Shown: positions 49,953-61,635 of the stretch, piece by piece | Layout of the letters: every line of letters begins with the position of its first letter | How positions within the stretch are numbered: position 1 is the first letter of the stretch | Assembly (NCBI GenBank): GCA_021018815.1 | Contig: JAITYX010000002.1 | Location: 11,625,001-11,689,000 of the forward strand | Length of the DNA: 64,000 bases | DNA from: Talinum fruticosum | Taxonomy: Eukaryota > Streptophyta > Magnoliopsida > Caryophyllales > Talinaceae | Direction: 5' to 3' | Notes under the pieces: generated by a model | The model's database searches: none | Seen by the model: only the letters and a program-made list of their open reading frames with translations | Told to the model about the DNA's origin: nothing | Made by a program: the position numbers and the translations under genes

Positions 49953-52900
49953 CTACTTGCTGAGCCAATAAATGAAAATGAGGAATGTGCAAACAGATGC
50001 AACAAGCGAAAGTATGATTGTGTCCATCGACTTTTTCCTTTTTATGGAAGCAAGGACTTGATTCACCTGCACGGTTGTCACATACAACAGACCACTACAT
50101 GTCAAACGATGCAGTCGGTTTACGAGTAAAGGGTCATGAATGGACCCGGAGCATTAGGAGCCATTTTCATTAAGATGTCCAATTGCTTTTTCTTATGGCC
50201 CATTATGTGTTTGTAACATGTGAATGAAAATGCCTCTGGATGCATGTCCGAAAAGAGAATGTTTGCAATAGTATGCAACTTTTACATAAATGATCCCAGT
50301 TTTAGTGCCGGTCTTAGATTTAATTGTGCACTATGTTCACTTGACTCTTCATTTCATCAGAGTTAGTTGTTGAATATTTGACACTTTGACAAGGGTATGA
50401 ACACTTCACAGTTCACCATAGACACAATAGACATAACCATGTATGACATTTGTAGCCAAATCTGAGTAATAGTTGCTGGGACACCAACAGCTAAAACAAT
50501 GGAAATCTCCATCTAGTAATAGTAAATACTAAGAAGATATGATAAAGCAATGATTTGAAGGTGAAAAACCAAAATTGGCTTTCATACCGTTGGAAGGCGA
50601 CTGCTGACATTACTGAGCTTCGAATTGATGCCCCCAAATGTTGAACGCTGAAGCATAAGTGAACCAAGGGTGGATTGTGCTTGAGAAATAACAGAATCCA
50701 TCTGCAATCCAACAGTGAATGTATTAATTTTGTTTCCAAATCTACAATGGGCAAAAGGAAAGACAAAAATAATGAAGAATTTCTCAAAATGCTGAAAAGT
50801 ACAAAATCAATTTGAAAATATCATCTACGTGGTCTTTGAAAGAATATCTTCAAGTACTATTCCATGATAGGCCTAACGTTTATTTACATTTTCCTTCAAT
50901 AATCACACAAAATAGTTGCTATAAGAAAGACACTCTCATTCTGAAAGATGACCAACTCAAGTGGTAACATAGTCAGTAATTCACATCTATTCCTTCTTAG
51001 AAGTTATAGCATGAGTTTGAACAAAGTTTGGCAGTGCCTGGATATAGATGTCATGCAGTATCCTGGCATTACACAATACTCAACACCAAGTCATTTCACA
51101 AGAAATATGAGAAGAGATGCAGGCGGTCATCAACCAATTACAAGAAATATGAGAAGAGGTGCAGGCGGTCATCAAACAATTACAAGAAGATGATGTGATC
51201 GAACTGTGGACTGAGGGGTCAGAGAATATACTAGACAAGACGAACTGGTCAAGACAACAAACATCTAATGCATGATCTTAGAATATCAAAAACGATAAAT
51301 TTCAATTAACAGGAGAAAACATATTATTTAACGTCACATCGTCAATAAAAAAAATGACAGAAACCATATTTTAAAACCATGATAGTTAAGGGTCAGAAGG
51401 AATATACATAAAGAATGACCTTCTTCTCCTCTAGCTTAAGCAAAAATTCCAAAGAAAACTGACTTCCAATACAGCCTGGTGGAGCATAAACCCACCACAT
51501 CTAGAATGAAATTGCATGCCAGCAATAATGAAGAGCAGATATAGAATTACCCTAAAACAGCCCCAAAGGAAAGAGTCCGAAGAAAGAAGGAAAACCAAGT
51601 CCCTGATGGAAATCCCACCAAATAACAATGTTCCCGAGAAGTCTATCTTTCCTCCCTAATCACACCACCAATAAGTTATAAAAGCTACTAGCAAAGGGGT
51701 TTCTGCTGCTTATCCTTTCCCAAAAACCATGTCCACCAATCTGAAGGTGATCAAATACAGTTACTTGTTAAGACCACATACCCTTCATATTTGCAAAAAG
51801 TCATGTCAAGTTCACCGTGGAGAAACATGTGGCTTCTTGTCTATCCACTGTGACAACTTGAAAGACAGATCTACCAGGTTTCCATAGAGATAGCTTGTCT
51901 TAGTGTTGAGTCAGTTGAACAGCAGCATCGGGAAGAAGTTTTTACCCTTTTCAAAATCTTTGAATTCCAAATGAAATTGAGGACAAGAAAGGGCACTTGT
52001 TTACTATACAAGAAATAGAAAGATCTACTACTCAAGTTCGATCTAGAATTTCTAAGAATGTAGCAGGATAGTTTTTCCTGAAATGAAGTTCAAAGACAAA
52101 TATCAACCAGCAATATTTTTGAGAAAACTACACTGACAAATTTGTTTCCTTCTATAACATCATAAGTTGTACTGTACAGTTGTGTGTGTGTGTGTGTTTT
52201 AAGGGGGGCACATGCCTCAAGAGCACTTATAACATCTCTGCTCTTTTCTGGTGACATGCAACCTTAGATAGGGGAATGAGGCAAATATAGTAAAAAGAAA
52301 GAAAGAAAGAAAGAAAGAATCCCAATAGGACTTCCACCACGATATTCTTTCTCACAGTCAGAGGGTGAGTACTTGGTAAAGATCAAGTAATAACAATATC
52401 TATTTTCTTGAAGCGAATGAAGAGTCCTAGTAAGATAGCTTCAAGGGGTTTCTTTTTAGCTAATGTGACTTAATTCCGAATTTGTGCTTCCCTCCCCCAC
52501 CCTTTTTTTAGGGGGTGGGGGTGGGGGTGGGGAGGTAAACAACATTATTTTTCGAACAAGGAAATGAAGTACTTGGCTTGCCTCCTCCAATGATTTCCAA
52601 TTAATAATCCCACTTGGTTCTGAACCAGCCATTGCAGCCCCTACATTCACTCTCAAGAGGGCAATGCAGCAAGGAGTAATGCATATCCAGGAGACGACAA
52701 CAGAGTTCAAATTCAAATAGACTGGGAAGTTGACTTCTCTCTTGAATCCAGGATCACTGGAGCAGAAGCTTATGATAAATAAAGATCCCAGGTTATACAT
52801 ATACCAAACAGATAATGTTATAGGATATAAATGAAACCTGTTACATCTCTGATCTACCAATCAAAAACAAAGCACAATTGTCTATATACCTGCCCAGTGC

Positions 52901-55508
52901 TCCGGCTAATAGATGCATGCTCCTTCAATAGAGCTCGCTCAACTAAATTTCCACCTTCTTCCAAGTCTAACCTGCTCCTATCAAATTCTCTGAAATCCTG
53001 TAGCAAAGACGCATGTTCTTGCTTAGCTCTAAGGCTCGACCGAAGTCGATAGAACTCCTGCACTTCAATCATGTCAAACATCAGGTTAGGCACTTAGGTC
53101 CCAGAAATAATTGTGATATATATGTCCAAGTGTAAAACGGTAAATTGAGAATGAATGAAAAGGTTAAGCGTTAAATGAGCTTTAATGGAGCTAACCAGCA
53201 GCACAATAAATGCAAGAAGTTTGTTCTGCATGTCACTAGTCTAATCTCCATATCAAATATAATTGGACTTTTCACGATGAATGTCATGCTCAGTAATGTC
53301 AAGCAGACATCACCAAAACAAGTTCTACTATTATATACAGATAGTATATCTCTAGTCTAGTGATCAAATTTGGTCATAAATTGTACCAGCATAACACTAC
53401 TTGAACTTCTTAACGCCAACATCTTTTGTAGGTGATCAGGGCAGGCTATGAAACTCACAACTCCACCGGTGCAAGCTGATCCCAGCTCATCAATGTGCAC
53501 AAGTTTGTGCAGACACTCGATAAATCTCTTCCTCACAACAGGTCTGCTTTATCCCCTTTTTTATTAAAAGAAAAGGGAGAGAGAGAAACATGTCTACTTT
53601 ATCTACAATACATGTACCATTTTTTCCAAAAGGATTAACCGGCTTTTGACGCGTCCTCATTAGGCGGGGAAAAAACTATAGCATTGGGTTTGCTAACCAT
53701 GTTTGTAACTCAGGAATAGATGGCCACAGAATTCTAGGTCATAATCTAATGTTGTTATAAGCAGAGGCTAAGCAATACAAAGTAGAGGAGTGAACAGTAG
53801 TAGAAAACTGCAAAATACATTTCTGGTCATAGTATATCTCCAGAGTCTAAAGTAGTTAGCCCCTTCTCTTTTCCGCAGCCAACATGGCGGCAAGAAACAA
53901 AAAGGCAAAGATAAAATAAAGAGAACTGAAACAAGAACAGGAACAACATGCAAACTGAACATATTTCAGGACAGTAAGTCACTGAAACAAATTAATCAAC
54001 AAAATGTCACACTTGCAGAGACTAAATCACTTATAAGTCGATCAAGTAGCCAAAATACCTGTGTTAAGTCTTGGAGGATCTCTTGGTGCCGGGTCAAGGT
54101 GTGAGAAACCATCTCTATGCCACCAGATGATACCCACGCTCTCATCTGATTGTTCACTTGATCAAGTTGCTTTAATAAATGTTCTATGACAGACTCAAGA
54201 TCATTATCTGTTGTGTCAGCTTTAGTTGCAATCAGTTTGCGGTAAGAAATCATCTGTTCATCTAGCTGTGCTTCAAGGTTCCTAGCCTGAATTTATCAAA
54301 AGCAGCACAACTTATAAGTTTCATAAATTCAAAAACCTAAGAACTATCATTCCCCTGCCAGCCTCCGTACCAACTTCTCTCTCCCCATTGTGTCCATACT
54401 TTCTTCAGAACAAAAGAAGATCAGGAGACAATTGGAAAGAGAAGATTAAAACAAAAGGCAGTTTCATCACAATTTTAACCAACTGAACGATGAACAGACT
54501 TTTCCTTTTTGGGCCCTATCCAGGAAGCCTAATGTGGCTTTCAAGGCCCACATGGGAAGGGTGGAGACCAGAGAATGAAGGGGTCAAAAACAGCCTGCTG
54601 CTGACTGCATGAAATCTCACACAACAGAAATCAAAGGCCCATGGGAACCATATCCAGGAAGTGCAAAATGCAAGATGGCAGTGACGCCATTGCAACAGAA
54701 GGGCGTAGGCATGAGTGGACTTTGCCGATGCTAGTATACTAACAAACCAATGTATCAAATCGAACTACTTCAAAGTATCCTTGGAAGGATAATCCAGGAT
54801 ATACATTTTCAAAAACAGGCAGTGCCAACAACAAATTCAAGTGAATCAATCACATACAATCAATGGAAGCAATGTTGTGCCCTTTGTACTTCATCTCAGA
54901 AGGTTACAACCAGTACTACTTTAAGATAGAAAGAAACTCATATACAACTCATCCATACTTCAGTTCTACACCCAGCCATTCTCCACAAGCACTCGAACAA
55001 CCTGAATTACCACTAACTCATTCGCAGTTTAGGAAAATTTTTAGCAACTTAACCACTTCCTTCAATTTCAGCAACCAACTCAAACAGATGACCTTTCAGG
55101 GATGGAGCTAGTATTAATCAAGAGATCAATCAACCTAAAACTTCAACAATTGGCTATGACAGCCAGAAAAAAATAAATAAAATAATCCTGGGCATTCAAA
55201 TTTGATCCCGCAAAAGCCATCAAAACGGACAACCTTCGCGATGTCATATCAGAATTAGGCAAAGCCCCAGAAGCTCTGCCACCGTAAATTCCACATCCCA
55301 AAAAAATCCAATCTTGGCATTAATTAGTTATATCACGATTACATGATAATAACCCAATTCAGTTCTCACAGAAACCCTAACCACCACCACCCCCCACAAA
55401 AAAAGAAACTCCAAATGAATCAAACAAGGAAGAATTCCCATTTAAACGCCGGCACGAAAAGGGGCAAACCTGTTTACGGAGGGCGTCCCAAGAGCTGGGA
55501 ACATCCAT
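49953..55508 (-). CDS. GOS11: Golgi Qb-SNARE, GOS11-like (Golgi SNAP receptor complex member 1), 5 exons
   Basis: GOS-type SNAREs mediate vesicle fusion within the Golgi and between ER and Golgi. Minus-strand exons: 55508-55470, 54286-54059, 53057-52890, 50701-50588, 50066-49953. All are phase 0 with GT-AG junctions, giving 220 residues (Arabidopsis GOS11 is about the same). The protein begins MDVPSSWDALRKQ, then ARNLEAQLDEQMISYRKL. Next come MRAWVSSGGIEMVSHTLTRH, EILQDLTQEFYRLRSSLR, AKQEHASLLQDFREFDRSRL, and the SNARE motif around STFGGINSKLSNVSSRLPTV. It ends with the membrane anchor MDTIILSLVASVCTFLIFIY and WLSK. The short N-terminus separates it from GOS12. The gene is intact. Introns are large, the longest 50702-52889. 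From memory the Arabidopsis gene is At1g15880. Confidence 0.96.
51098..51181. repeat. 42-base tandem duplication in a GOS11 intron
   Basis: The unit ACAAGAAATATGAGAAGAG, followed by an ATGCAGGCGGTCATC stretch, occurs twice with few changes. Being a multiple of three, it keeps a plus-strand open frame with a repeated GGHQ peptide, but there is no sign that this frame is used. Confidence 0.85.
52295..52318. repeat. (AAAG)n microsatellite
   Basis: About six AAAG units in GOS11 intron 3. Confidence 0.85.
52511..52532 (+). other. G-quadruplex motif in GOS11 intron 3
   Basis: Four G4-G5 runs separated by single T (G5-T-G5-T-G5-T-G4) lie after a T7 run. It is on the strand opposite to the gene, so the transcript carries the C-rich complement. 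Confidence 0.75.
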
Positions 55509-56474
55509 GGCGGCGGAGATTGTGGAAGCTTCGCTCGGATTTCTCCTCCTCAATGCCGTGCACTGGAGGAGGAGGAGGAGAGAGAGAGAGAGAGATCGCA
55601 CCCTTTGACCCGGATGAACAGAAGAGGGAGACTCTCCTCTCCCCTCTATTGTTCTGGGTTTGTTAGAACTTGTAAGGGAAGAAAGAATTGATTAAAAGTC
55701 TAAAACCTAATTAATTAGTTCTCCTGGCTTTTTCCCATTTGTTTAAGTCAAGTGTGTATTACGCCAGGTCCTCACATCCCCTATAAATGGCCTTCCCCTC
55801 CCAAATGTAATTAGTAGTATTGCTTTTTAAACATATATGAGGATAAAAAATTTAAATATTAAAGTATAAGTCGAGAATATGAGGTAAATATTTTATTACA
55901 TGAAATTTGATTTTATGTTTAAATAAAGTTTATATTGTAATTAATTGATTTACAATCATTGAAAAATATTAGAGAAAAAGGAAATTGGGTAACGATGAAT
56001 TTTGTGGTTATGTATGAATAAAATTGAGTTTTGTTTTTCACTCATCAACTCCATCTCACATTTGCCAATTTAATTTTCAATTAATTATTTTTTAGAACTC
56101 TATTACATGCCCTAGTATAATTTGGCAATTATAATAGTAGTTTTCTTAAAAACTCATTCGACAATTAGTATGATCTTACTCTTTATATCAACAAACAACA
56201 ATACATGTCTTATAAATATAAATCTTACAAAATTTATTTAATTTACATTACTGGTCTCATAAACTTTTAACCAAAATTATATACGGTAAACATTTTAAAT
56301 CCTGTATGACTCGACACAAAAATAGAACATTATTCATTCACAATCCAAGTCATAAAACAAACCCCACCTCTAAAATCCAAACTAACCAATCACCCACCAT
56401 TAAGCCAACCACAACATTAATCAACTAGCTTGTGAAAAAACTAACACCACCTCGCTATATGCTTTGTTTTGTGG
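55509..56474. other. GOS11 promoter side and DUF1068 3' flank
   Basis: A short GA tract at 55573-55595 lies just upstream of the GOS11 ATG, probably in its leader. The rest is AT-rich spacer without a gene. Confidence 0.5.
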
Positions 56475-57281
56475 TCATTCATTCTCCTCCCATCCCATAA
56501 AGCGAGCCCTCTGTTCCCAAAGAAAGGCTTGCTTCATCTCTTTCCTCAGCAACACCTCTGCGCGCTCCCTCGCCTCCTCGCACGTCTCAGTGGCAACCGT
56601 GCATTTCTCGGCTTCGTGCTGGTACTGAGAAGCCACCCTTCGAGCCTCCCGGTACGTCGCGTTCATGTGTCGCATTTGCTCACTCGCTACCATCTCTTGT
56701 AGTTTGAGCTCCTCTAATAGTAGCTCTGCGTATTGCTTTTGCATCTCCTCTTGTAGCTCCGGGTCACCTCTACCACAGTCTAGTAAATGTACCATCAATT
56801 CCAAAACATGTGAATATGCAATGTATATACGATTGTTATTAAAGCTCGGCAAATAAAGTGTCTCGTACCTTCGGTTGACAAGTTGGCTAAACCTGTACCA
56901 AAATACAAAAGAAAAACAAAACAAAACAGTTTTGAGTACTTTGATCTCAATCATAAAAGAAATATAGAAAAATCCATGCATAATTATTTTTTCAGATATG
57001 AACATATAAAAAATTATGTATGTTATGAGGCGATAATAACACAATAAATCTCGAACTAGTTAAACCGGGAAATTACCGGGACGATCTTGAGAATGGAGAG
57101 AGGAGGAGGACAATCACAAATACAAGGAGAGCAAGAGATGGAAGAACGAACATGTCCCAACATGGTGTCTTTTTAAGCTTCCAATACAAAGCAGGGCCAA
57201 ACAAACACACTGTTAATACAATTGCAAACAGAGATAAACAACATCCGAGGCATATCCCTGATTGTCTTGAACCCCCAACAT
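56475..57281 (-). CDS. DUF1068 protein (NKS1/ELMO-like), exon 1 frame-disrupted
   Basis: DUF1068 proteins are small Golgi-membrane proteins; Arabidopsis NKS1/ELMO members support pectin synthesis, Golgi shape and cell adhesion. Three minus-strand exons fit: 57281-57077, a 24-base microexon 56892-56869, and 56779-56475. The last two join in frame as LANLSTE-DC-GRGDPELQEEMQK, followed by YAELLLEELKL, RRVASQYQHEAEKC, TETCEEARERAEVLL and WEQRARFMGW, all family landmarks. Exon 1 holds, in three different frames, the start MLG, a membrane segment ending FGPALYWKLKK, and the Cys motif SCSPCICDCPPP. Each frame change equals one missing base, two of them in runs (C5 at 57272-57276, T5 at 57170-57174) and a third before the donor at 57077. 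As written it cannot make the full protein. Either the gene is decayed or the sequence has contracted homopolymers. Confidence 0.8.
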
Positions 57282-58162
57282 GATATTCTTATGATCTTCA
57301 AAATCTATGCCCTAATTTTTAGAATCTCTCTTGGAATTCAAGGAAATTTTGAAGATGATTTTTTCTGGTGGTTGTCCAAGTGATGAATTCTCAAGATTAG
57401 TTATCTAAGTACCTAGAGTTTAGCAACTTGATTAATACAAAGCGGAAGTTGTTAGAAAACATTTTCCTTGTTTCTTTTTTTTTTTTAATCTTATTGCAAC
57501 AATTGACCCGAAATTTATTTTTCCTTTTTAAGGGAATAAATAATTATACTTGTAAATACATATATAAAAAATAAAAGTTTTACAATCATTGTTTATTTGT
57601 TTAGAACTATTTCTCTTATAATTTACTATTATAAGTGTATTGTTTTTACATGACGTTATCAAACATCACTTTATTTCGTAAGTTCTAATGGCTTAATAAG
57701 GTTTTTATGATTACGAAATTTAGAGGATTTCTGTATATCATTTAATTTAACGAAAGCATGTCATACGAATTGTTTATACCTTCTTTAGAAATAAGGTTTT
57801 TATGACTAAAATAATATAGTGTATCTTCTCGCATGTGCAAATCCTATTGAACCATGAGCCATTACAATGTTTATGAAGCTTTAGCTTAATATATTATCTT
57901 TATTTTAGTCATATACAAAGTACAATTTATGATATCGAGCTAATATTGGACTAAACGTAATTTAGGAGATGTACTTACCTAATTAATTAAAAAAAGATAT
58001 TAATAAGCGTTAATTAAAATGGTAATGGTCAGTCTAATAAAGAAGTTCGAATTTATAGGAGAGTATTTGTTATGAACATTTTTTTTACCTTAGACGCTAA
58101 AAGTCAGAGCTGTTTTTTTAATAAATGATCTTGAGGGTAAAATGACCATCCTAGGCATCGAT
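57282..58162. other. Divergent spacer between the DUF1068 and RPL7 genes
   Basis: This spacer of about 0.9 kb should hold both promoters. It is AT-rich with no gene. No clear TATA box was found for either side. Confidence 0.45.
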
Positions 58163-58171
58163 AAACCCTAA
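58163..58171 (+). promoter_or_regulatory. Telo-box of the RPL7 gene
   Basis: AAACCCTAA lies just before the CT-rich leader of the ribosomal protein gene. Telo-boxes near the transcription start are typical of plant ribosomal protein genes. Confidence 0.65.
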
Positions 58172-58314
58172 CCCCCAAATCTTGCAATATTTTTTCTCGG
58201 CGTTTTGCAACCCTACCGCTTTCTTTCTCCTCCCGCTCCTTCTCAACCAACCTTCCTCCCCACGAAGTTCGCCTCCGCCAAAAGTTACTCTTCCGTCTCT
58301 CTCTGCCGACGCCG

Positions 58315-58538
58315 GTATCTCTCTTTGTATCTCTCTATCTGAATGCTTGAAAATTGTTTGGGGTCTTCGTGGAAGCACTTAATTCTCTTGGTGTGAATTT
58401 CTCATTTGAATGTATCAAAGAAGTCTGCTTTTCCATTTTCTTAGTCGGTGTTTTTCTCCTCAGTGAATTTGTTTTTTCTGTGAATCGAAGCTTTGGCTGT
58501 TTGATTCTAATATTGATATTGTTGATATGGTGTTGCAG
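58315..58538 (+). other. Probable 5'-leader intron of RPL7
   Basis: A donor GCCG/GTATCT at 58314/58315 and an acceptor TGTTGCAG at 58531-58538 bracket a T-rich stretch. It ends 19 bases upstream of the start codon. Splice sites are seen; use is inferred. An open frame runs through the stretch, but family homologues begin at MAE. Confidence 0.5.
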
Positions 58539-58557
58539 AATCTCACAGTTTCTGGGT

Positions 58558-61500
58558 ATGGCGGAAAACGAAGAGCAGCGCCTAGATTATATAGAAGAGA
58601 CGGTGCTGAAGAAGAGGAAGCACAGTGAGGAGTGGGCAATCAAGAGGAGGCAGCAATTGCTCGAAAGGCAATGGAAAATCAAAGAAAGCAAGAAGCTTGC
58701 GTTTAAGAGGGCCGAGCAATACATTGCAGAGCACCGAAGCAAAGTAATGTCTCTTTCACTTGAATCTCCCGAACAAAGCTTATTAATTTTCAGTTTTGAT
58801 TGTATTATGGTGCTTATGAATTGTTAAATACGAGTTGGTGAATTTTTAGGTGCTGAAACTTGAGGGGTTTGCCTGAAAATCATGTCAAATTGGGTAGCAT
58901 GTAGTATGTTGGATGCTTGAGAGAGAACCTCTATGTTTCATGTGAGACATTCCATTAGGAAACTACATGGGTTGGCGGAAGAAATCGTTGGAAGCCAGTG
59001 CTACGAATGAAAACATACTTGGGGGCTGTTTTATTTTCTGGGGGTTAATTGCTTTTGTATGCATCTTTTCCCGTCCTTTAGATGCTACCTTTCATGCATC
59101 TTTGCACATTCAACTTGAATTTTTTGAGTATTGATGATTGGGTGAGATCCACATGGTGAACAGTGCGATCTCTTTAGATGCGTGGGACAGATGGCTTGTA
59201 GTACCTGTGCTACTGGGTATTCAGTGGAAGGGAAGGATCCTAAATTGACATGTTCTTCTTTCTTTTCTTTTGAAAGAAAAAAAAGCAGTACGAAGAGATT
59301 ACGCTCTCGGATGAGATGAAGCAGCTACCTGTTGTTCTGACACATACCATCCTTATCTTGATGTTGACCGGAAGCCAGTCTAAAGTGTATCCTAGTCTAA
59401 GCTGGCAAAGAAAAAGCTTAACTTTGCTTGTTGAGATGCTAGATGTAAATGGTTGTTGAATTTCAGCTTTCCTTTTAATTGAAGATGTTTTTAGTGGAAG
59501 AGGATCAGTGGATCACAATGAGGAGTTGTAGTCTCTCCTTGGAAAGATACATGGTGGAACTGATGACAACATATGCTGCTTCTGATTCACTGGGACAAGG
59601 TTCTGGTGACTCGTTGGAACATTTAGATTCTTTTGCACCATATTATTATTAAGATGCGTAGGAGGAAAAAATACAGCTTGGAGTTTGAAGTTGGCTTAGT
59701 CGGTCATCATCTCCTATGATCTGTAGACTGATGCCAATTTTTCATTATTTTGAAAGTTGGATTGAATATCTGGTGCATAGTCAGATGGTAGTGTTGAAGA
59801 CATGCGATCTGGTTGTTTTTCCGTTCTAGTACCAATTGAGGTATATATTAATCAGGAGGTCTTAGTGTGCCTGAGGTGAGGAAAGCTTCATTGAGGTGCA
59901 GAGTCGTGATGGTTTTGAGATATCATCACTTTAGTGCAAGACGGTGAGGGAGAAGATGCTGATTTGATCCACAGTATCATGTGTTTTGCAGCATCCCCCC
60001 TTTCCCCCAAATAAAAAAGGAATTTGGGGCATCCGTTTAAAATTAAAGGTGAAATGCATTGGGGGAATTCTTGTATGATAAATGCTGGCTTTCTCTGGTG
60101 GTGTTAAGTGTACTTAGGTAGTGATTTTGTGCTTGTATATATTTCGGTAGTTCATATAACATGAATTGGTTGCTGCTCCTATTTTGACTACCTTTTTGCG
60201 TTTTAATTCATTGTTCCCTTGTAAACCCAATTTCAGTGGTACATTTGTGGGTCTCTCTCGCTTTGGTCAAAGCTAGCCTGGTCATATTCAAACAATTGAT
60301 AGTCACTTTATCTACAATGGAATTACATTTTATGTGTTTAGGTGATGACAAGATCTCTGAATTCTAGTGACTAACTGTGCTTCACTGTTAGCTAGACATC
60401 CCACCTTCCACATGTTAAAGGGTTGCTAGCTGCAGTCTCATTTTGGATACATGCTTTTCCTGCTGAATTACATTTTGGGTCCTCGTGCTGTTTTCTTGTG
60501 TATATTTCTGTGTATCTCTTATTCATTGTCTTTTTTAATGTCGAATTTGAAACTAGGAACTAGATCATATCAAGATGAAGCACAGGACTAAGAGGCGAAA
60601 AGTGACTTCAATGAATCCATCATCAAAGGTGCTTTTTGTGGTCCGGATACAAGGGTGAGTTAACTTGTGTATTTGTATTTTCTCTATTCCCCTTTTGATT
60701 ATTCCATTTATTTTTTCATTTGTTGATTGCTTGAGCTTCTTTCAGCAAGAAAGCCATTCATCCTAAATTACAGAAGATCTTGAGGTCATTGGGCTTGAGC
60801 AGAATATTCAGTGGTGTCTTTCTAAAAGCAACAGAAGGAATTTTAGCGATGCTGGAAAAGGTGGAGCCATATGTAACTTATGGGTATGGGCCTGACCTGA
60901 TTTATACTGCGATATGATCTTTTCATGATTATCTCAGGCATCGCTTGCTGTTATTCCATCTCCTTTTCTCCAGACATGTAGAAGTGGTGTCTTTTATCTT
61001 TTTGATGCTTCAAAGACTGCCATGAAGCTCAACACGCATTGCTGAAAACCAACACCGTAATGCTTAACATGCATTGCCAAAACCCCACACATTTATTTTT
61101 GGTCATCTCATGATTGCCATCTGGAAGTATCTTGCTGTTATTAATACTTCAAAAAGATATTCGCATTACTAGTTTCTTAATTGACGGCTCATTGAAACTT
61201 TTGCTTTCCTTGTGCAGTTATCCAAATCTTAAAATCGTGAAGGACCTCATCTATAAGAAGGGCCACGCCAGGCTGGAGAAGGAGAAAGTCCCGCTGACTG
61301 ACAATAACATCATTGAGCAGGTATCAGATTCTCGGTTACGTGCAGTAGCTTTTGATTCATGATTTCTTTCTACCTGAGGACTCCTATTGAAATGCGAATC
61401 TGGATTCTTTTTCCTTCAGGCCTTGGGGAAGTATAACATATTATGTCTGGAGGACATGGTACACGAGATTTTCAACGTTGGTCCACATTTCAAGGAAGTG

Positions 61501-61635
61501 ACCCATTTTCTATGGCCTTTTTCACTTGCTAAGCCTGAAGGCGAGTTACAAGGCAGGAAAAACCCGTACAAGAAGGGAGGAGACTCAGGGAATCGAGAGG
61601 AGCACATAAATGAACTGCTTGATAAGATGGTTTAG
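58558..61635 (+). CDS. RPL7: 60S ribosomal protein L7 (uL30), 5 exons
   Basis: This is a cytosolic large-subunit ribosomal protein. Plus-strand exons: 58558-58743, 60557-60654, 60746-60883, 61218-61320, 61420-61635. All junctions are GT-AG and in phase, giving 246 residues. It begins [20 protein letters not shown] and has a long basic N-terminal extension ([19 protein letters not shown]). The L30/L7 core reads [20 protein letters not shown], then [19 protein letters not shown] and [20 protein letters not shown]. It continues [19 protein letters not shown] and ends [19 protein letters not shown]. The N-terminus matches the divergent plant L7-1 type (from memory At1g80750) rather than the common L7-2 to L7-4 type. 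The telo-box upstream agrees. Intron 1 is long (1.8 kb). The gene is intact. Confidence 0.95.
58744..60556 (+). other. Long intron 1 of RPL7
   Basis: The intron is about 1.8 kb and shows no embedded gene or clear transposon. Open frames in it are broken and have no domain. Confidence 0.5.

Noticed and set aside
55343..55666. Plus-strand open frame over GOS11 exon 1
   Set aside because: It is antisense to the GOS11 first exon and leader, with a GA repeat translated as Arg-Glu.
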